From Bacillota bacterium (GTDB taxonomy: Bacteria > Bacillota > Clostridia > Christensenellales > CAG-314): 64,000 bases of DNA. Both the position numbers and the translations under genes were made by a program. The notes beneath the pieces are model-generated. The model was not told the DNA's origin. It saw nothing but the letters and a program-made list of their open reading frames with translations, and ran no database searches. This document shows positions 60,709 through 64,000 of this stretch, piece after piece. The stretch lies in the NCBI GenBank assembly GCA_023458375.1, contig JAEWZT010000002.1, forward strand, positions 248,001 to 312,000, in the 5' to 3' direction. The number at the start of each line of letters is the position of its first letter. The first letter of the stretch is position 1.

Positions 60709-62388
60709 CTACCCGAAAATTACGTTATTTATAATTATTTCTTCCTTTGAAGAAAAACTTAACAGGTTTATTTTTTCTTTTTTGGAAGAATCAAAGGCTT
60801 TTGAGCCTATCTGAACGCACTTAAAATCCTTAAAATCCCCTTTCACCTTTTGCCAAAGCTGTCCGCCCGTTAAATTAACGCGTTTTACAAAAATTTCCTG
60901 GTAGCTTTCGCCCCAATTAGTGAGCAGGTAACAGTCAAGCTCCCCCTCTTTTAAGCAAAAAACGTCAAAGGACAAAAAACTGTCGCCCGAGCTGAAAGGG
61001 TATTCCGTTACGGCGAAAGTGCCTAGGCTTTTGCCCTTTACGCCTTTAATGCCAAAAGGTCCTTCCGCCCATTCCAAAGGCTTTGCGAGGGAGTGCACTT
61101 CGCCGCCTTCCACCGCAAGGGGTATAAATGAGCCTGTTTTTTCTTCCTGCTGATACAAAATCCTGCTTTTTTGGCTTTCTTTTGCGTCGTAGTATCGGGG
61201 GTAAACCGTTTCGGGGTCGCTGGAAATAAGCAAACCGTTGAGTTTTGCCGTGGCGTAAGCGGTAACGGGCGTTTCCTTGTCGTAAAAAACCACCCTTCCC
61301 TTAACGAAGTTTTCTTCCTTGACAATTTCGCATTGCCGCCAATTAAAGATTTTACTGTCGGTATTTCCGTTTGTATAAAACAATCTTATTTCGCCTTTTT
61401 CGTCTTTTTTTACGGCGCAGTAAAGCTCGCCGCCCTTTGTCCTAAAACTTAAACGCGGCTCAACGGGGATATTTTTAACTTCCTCAAAGCAAATGGTAAA
61501 CCACCTGGCGACGTTTTGTAAGTCCTCGTCGCTTACGGTGTCTAAGGCATCTTTTATATAAAGGTGACGCGACCTCGCGTTTTTGCAGCGCTTCATGGCG
61601 GCGCGGTTTTCAATTATGCTTGTGTATCCGCTGTTTGCGCCGGTAATTAAGTAAAGGGGCTGAGTAATGTATTGAAGATATCCTTGCGGCGCCATTGCCG
61701 AAAGCCAGCGCTCCTCTTCGTCAAGCTCTTCCATGGACTTATTTAAGTCGCTTACCGAAAGCTGCTCTATGCGACTCATTTTTCTAATGGTTTCTTCCCA
61801 TATATTGCCGAAAGCTACCGCCCCCGAAAGCACGCGTTTGTCGCTTGCCAAAACGTGAACGGCTACGCGCGAAGCAAACTGTCCCACCGAATAAAGCGCA
61901 AGCTTGTTGTCTTTTGCGTATTTTTTCTCAAAAACAAGGTCTATAAGGCGCAAAGTATTTATGTCCCACTCAAACCATGTGGTGTCGCGCGCCGTCAAGT
62001 CGGCGTATTCCATATGCCTGCCCGCGCGCGGCAGGTTGGCATAGTCGGCGTCTTGGGGGTAAATTGTGTGGGCGCCCCTTCCAGCGTCCCCCGAATAGTC
62101 TATCGCCAAAGTAAAAAAGTCCAGTTTAGCAAAGTAAATAAGGCCGTTTATGTCGTGTTTTTTGCCTATTTCGCCAATCCTTATTACGCAGGGGGCGGGG
62201 CGTTCTTTGTAGGCGCAAATGCAGTAAACGCGCGTTACGCCCATTTGTTTTTTGTTTCCGTTGAAATAGAAATGCTCGACGGTAACTCCTTCAACCTGTT
62301 CCTTTTTAATTACCGTTACGTCAAACTCTCCGCTTCGGTCGTAGTCTTCAAAAAGTGTTTTGGGCGTATAAATAGTCGCATTAACCAT
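60709..62388 (-). CDS. Alpha/beta-hydrolase-fold protein lacking the catalytic serine
   Basis: 559 residues. The N-terminal half (about 50-300) reads like an acetyl-xylan-esterase/dienelactone-hydrolase fold: CVIRIGEIG, FTLAIDYSGDAGRG, and the nucleophile elbow position LALYSVGQFASRVAVH, where Gly169 replaces the expected serine (GxSxG becomes SVGQF). A beta-rich C-terminal domain (about 330-559) follows. Likely a non-catalytic homologue used for binding, or an enzyme with a displaced nucleophile. Cytoplasmic, as no signal peptide is seen. It ends 7 bases before the DUF951 gene. Confidence 0.6.
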   Translation of the reverse strand: MVNATIYTPKTLFEDYDRSGEFDVTVIKKEQVEGVTVEHFYFNGNKKQMGVTRVYCICAYKERPAPCVIRIGEIGKKHDINGLIYFAKLDFFTLAIDYSGDAGRGAHTIYPQDADYANLPRAGRHMEYADLTARDTTWFEWDINTLRLIDLVFEKKYAKDNKLALYSVGQFASRVAVHVLASDKRVLSGAVAFGNIWEETIRKMSRIEQLSVSDLNKSMEELDEEERWLSAMAPQGYLQYITQPLYLITGANSGYTSIIENRAAMKRCKNARSRHLYIKDALDTVSDEDLQNVARWFTICFEEVKNIPVEPRLSFRTKGGELYCAVKKDEKGEIRLFYTNGNTDSKIFNWRQCEIVKEENFVKGRVVFYDKETPVTAYATAKLNGLLISSDPETVYPRYYDAKESQKSRILYQQEEKTGSFIPLAVEGGEVHSLAKPLEWAEGPFGIKGVKGKSLGTFAVTEYPFSSGDSFLSFDVFCLKEGELDCYLLTNWGESYQEIFVKRVNLTGGQLWQKVKGDFKDFKCVQIGSKAFDSSKKEKINLLSFSSKEEIIINNVIFG

Positions 62389-62460
62389 AACTTTATAATA
62401 CCCTATTATTCCCCCTTGCGCAAGTAATTATTGCCGCCTCTTACTTTGCGAAATGAATTA

Positions 62461-62556
62461 AAAAAACCAATTTTTTTCAAACCCTTTTTTGGAAAACGGA
62501 AAGTTGCTTTGATTGCAATAAAGCACGCTGATTTAATCGCCGCTATGGTAATAATC
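62461..62556. repeat. Imperfect direct repeat, copy 1
   Basis: Begins AAAAAACCAATTTTTTTCAA and continues through GAAAACGGAAAG to GATTTAATCGCC-CT-TG-TAATAA. Matches copy 2 at 62783 over about 90 bases with substitutions and small indels. Non-coding on plus; the minus strand reads AIKSACFIAIKATFRF. Confidence 0.6.
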
Positions 62557-62782
62557 TATTAGGGAGATAAGATTTTTTAATCAAAGTCCCGCCGCCTCTC
62601 TGCAAATAAAAAGGAATGCAAAGTTATATAGCGCTTCAAGCATAATAATGAAAAATCAAATTTTTTAACTTGCCTTGCCTATGTGTAAAAACGAAAAAAT
62701 GTCGATAAAGCAATGTGTCTGATTTATTCTTGATTACAAGAGGAATGCTCCGCCGCTGTTTTTGAGCAAAAAACTTTTTTAA

Positions 62783-62874
62783 AAAAAACCAATTTTTTTC
62801 AAACCTGTCGAAAAACGGAAAGCTATGTTAGCTGAAATAAGGGCGTTTGACTTAATCGCCACTGTGTAAATAAA
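62783..62874. repeat. Imperfect direct repeat, copy 2
   Basis: Starts AAAAAACCAATTTTTTTCAA, same as copy 1, and ends CTTAATCGCCACTGTGTAAA. The copies are 322 bases apart. A shorter related piece (AAAGCTGTTTTGATTGCATT) lies near 62921. Minus strand reads AIKSNALISANIAFRF. Confidence 0.6.
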
Positions 62875-63130
62875 ATTACGGCATAGAAGGAATATGTTCA
62901 AAAACGTTGTGAAAAACAAAAAAGCTGTTTTGATTGCATTAAGGCGCGTCGAATGATGCTCGTGTTTTGGCAAAAACGGCTTTAAAAAGAAAACGCGCGC
63001 CTATTTGCGCGCAAAGTCTTAGTTTATTTAATTTGCGGTAACTGCGGCTGGGCAAGAGCTGATTTTTTGCCGCTGGCACAGGAACTTTATGTTTAATTTA
63101 AGTAAAAATATGCTGCCAAATAAGCTCTGT

Positions 63131-63574
63131 TTATTTATGGTATTTGCGGTTAGCGTTTATGGTAAGGGCGCGGTAAAGCTGTTCCGTTAAAACTACGTTT
63201 GCCAAAGAATGGGGAAGAGTGCAAAAGGAAAGCGACCAAAGCAGGCTTGCCTGTTTTTTAATTTTTTCGCTTAAACCCTCGCTTCCCCCTATAATAACCG
63301 TTATGCTGCCTTTTGCCGACGCTTCTTTAATTTTTTGAGCCAGTTCTTCGCTTGAAAGGTTTTGCCCGCCCTTGTCTGCGACTATAACGTAACCTTCGCA
63401 AAACTTGCTTAAAGCGGCATATTCTTTTTCAAGTTTGTCCCTGCCTTCCTTTTCTTCCTCCAAAAAGTTTCGCGTCAATGAGGCGTAGCGACTTATGCGC
63501 TTGTCATATTCTTCCAAAGCCTGCTTGTAATAGCTTTCCTTAATACGTCCGACGGCGGCAATGTTTATTTTCAT
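63131..63574 (-). CDS. rlmH: 23S rRNA pseudouridine1915-N3 methyltransferase RlmH
   Basis: 147 residues from the ATG at 63574. SPOUT fold: MKINIAAVGRIKESYY start, then VIVADKGGQNLSSEE, VIIGGSEGLSEKIK (knot) and LTEQLYRALTINANRKYHK at the C-terminus, the family end. It methylates pseudouridine 1915 in helix 69 of 23S rRNA. Its ATG overlaps the stop of the CPBP gene (TAATG). A longer in-frame start at 63610 is less likely. Confidence 0.94.
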   Translation of the reverse strand: MKINIAAVGRIKESYYKQALEEYDKRISRYASLTRNFLEEEKEGRDKLEKEYAALSKFCEGYVIVADKGGQNLSSEELAQKIKEASAKGSITVIIGGSEGLSEKIKKQASLLWSLSFCTLPHSLANVVLTEQLYRALTINANRKYHK

Positions 63575-64000
63575 TACACAAAAAGCGCCGCAACCCACAT
63601 TAAAGCGCATATAAGCAGCGCGACAATAAACAAAAACTTTTCAAGCGACCCCGACCTTGGCAGCGTAGCCGTAAGCTTTTCTTCTTCGTAAACTAAATCA
63701 TGGCGCACGGGAAGAGAATCCAGTTGGATTTGGCGCTGCTTTATTTCGTAGTCTTTGTCAAAACGGTTGGGGATTAATTTTATAAACATTACTATGCCCG
63801 CCGCCGCTACAACCGCGCCTGCGGCGACGCATATATACCAATTTTGCACAAATATTTTTTCTTGAATTTCGGCGCTTAAAAGCAAATCCATAATAATAGC
63901 TAAAACGTTGTTGTAAAAGTGCATCAAAATCGCCGTCCAGACGCTGCCTCCGCGCAGCATATAAAAAGCCAAAACAACGCCCAAAACAAACTGGTAAATG
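63574..64000 (-). CDS. CPBP-family membrane protease, partial
   Basis: The C-terminal 142 residues of a protein that runs out of the window at 64000. It reads YQFVLGVVLAFYMLRGGS, then TAILMHFYNNVLAI, the third CPBP motif (HxxxN) of type II CAAX prenyl endopeptidase-like proteins. Two further membrane helices follow, separated by a soluble stretch (NRFDKDYEIKQRQIQ). Without the EExxxR part the catalytic site cannot be checked. Overlaps rlmH by one base. Confidence 0.75.
   Translation of the reverse strand, partial: IYQFVLGVVLAFYMLRGGSVWTAILMHFYNNVLAIIMDLLLSAEIQEKIFVQNWYICVAAGAVVAAAGIVMFIKLIPNRFDKDYEIKQRQIQLDSLPVRHDLVYEEEKLTATLPRSGSLEKFLFIVALLICALMWVAALFV

Larger units (their letters stand above)
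62389..63130. other. Repeat-bearing spacer between the hydrolase-like gene and rlmH
   Basis: 740 bases, low in GC. Apart from the direct repeats it holds no gene. A GCGCGCGCC-TATTT-GCGCGC hairpin near 62995-63011 may end the rlmH transcript. Confidence 0.5.

Noticed and set aside
62779..62973. 64-residue minus-strand frame in the repeat spacer
   Set aside because: It spans a direct repeat whose other copy has no matching start; more likely repeat DNA than a gene.

Overview
The window looks like chromosome from an anaerobic, low-to-mid GC Bacillota of the class Clostridia, probably uncultured. Evidence is the AGGAGG-type ribosome binding sites with many TTG and GTG starts, B. subtilis-like -35/-10 promoters, tandem glycine and cobalamin riboswitches, GTP-type PEP carboxykinase, YitT, DegV and DUF951 proteins, and above all a selenocysteine-dependent glycine reductase locus. 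No ribosomal RNA, intact transposase, prophage or CRISPR array is visible.

Layout. 1-600: four tRNA genes (fMet, Met, Glu, Val) behind one promoter. 800-5,000: an XRE regulator, a MarR-DegV operon with a perfect palindromic operator, a methyltransferase and the selenium-linked protein YedF. 5,400-18,950: the main block. A promoter, a tandem glycine riboswitch and an intrinsic terminator lead into grdX, grdE, grdB (in-frame UGA), trxB, trxA and grdA (in-frame UGA). Then come grdC, grdD, selA, selB and tRNA-Sec (selC), separated by long A-rich spacers. Together they give glycine (Stickland) reduction to acetyl phosphate plus the machinery that inserts selenocysteine into GrdA and GrdB; only selD is not in the window. 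19,000-25,700: a structured element resembling an IS200/IS605 end, two zinc-ribbon membrane paralogues, dut-pckG-P-loop protein, and a carboxypeptidase/PHP/DUF2156 set. 26,000-30,800: tRNA-Ser, an ArsR/DUF5714 operon with consensus promoter and operator, and a LexA-like regulator leading a radical SAM/DUF4130 predicted DNA-repair pair. 31,000-38,100: M23 peptidase, membrane proteins, an aminotransferase, an XRE divergon with two palindromes, and a cobalamin riboswitch controlling a DUF4430 protein plus an ECF-type S component. 38,400-44,800: a large Big_2 lipoprotein and two SDR-type proteins. 44,900-54,300: FAH-family enzyme, TrmN6-like and RsmI methyltransferases, an array of hairpins, two YitT proteins, ASCH, DUF1858, SPFH and PRC-barrel proteins. 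54,600-56,000: a decayed lipoprotein, a decayed subtilase and tRNA-Gln. 56,500-64,000: MGMT-like protein, DUF1846, GNAT, signal peptidase I, DUF951, a hydrolase-fold protein without a catalytic serine, a repeat-bearing spacer, RlmH and a CPBP protease cut by the window end.

The most informative observations are the riboswitch-controlled grd operon with two recoded UGA codons beside its own sel genes, regulator/operator pairs readable from sequence (FabT-like MarR, ArsR, LexA-like, XRE), a hairpin array near 48.0-48.3 kb with changing stems and conserved linkers, two genes whose promoters predict leaderless mRNAs, and a series of decaying genes, two of which differ from an open frame by a single base in an A7 tract.
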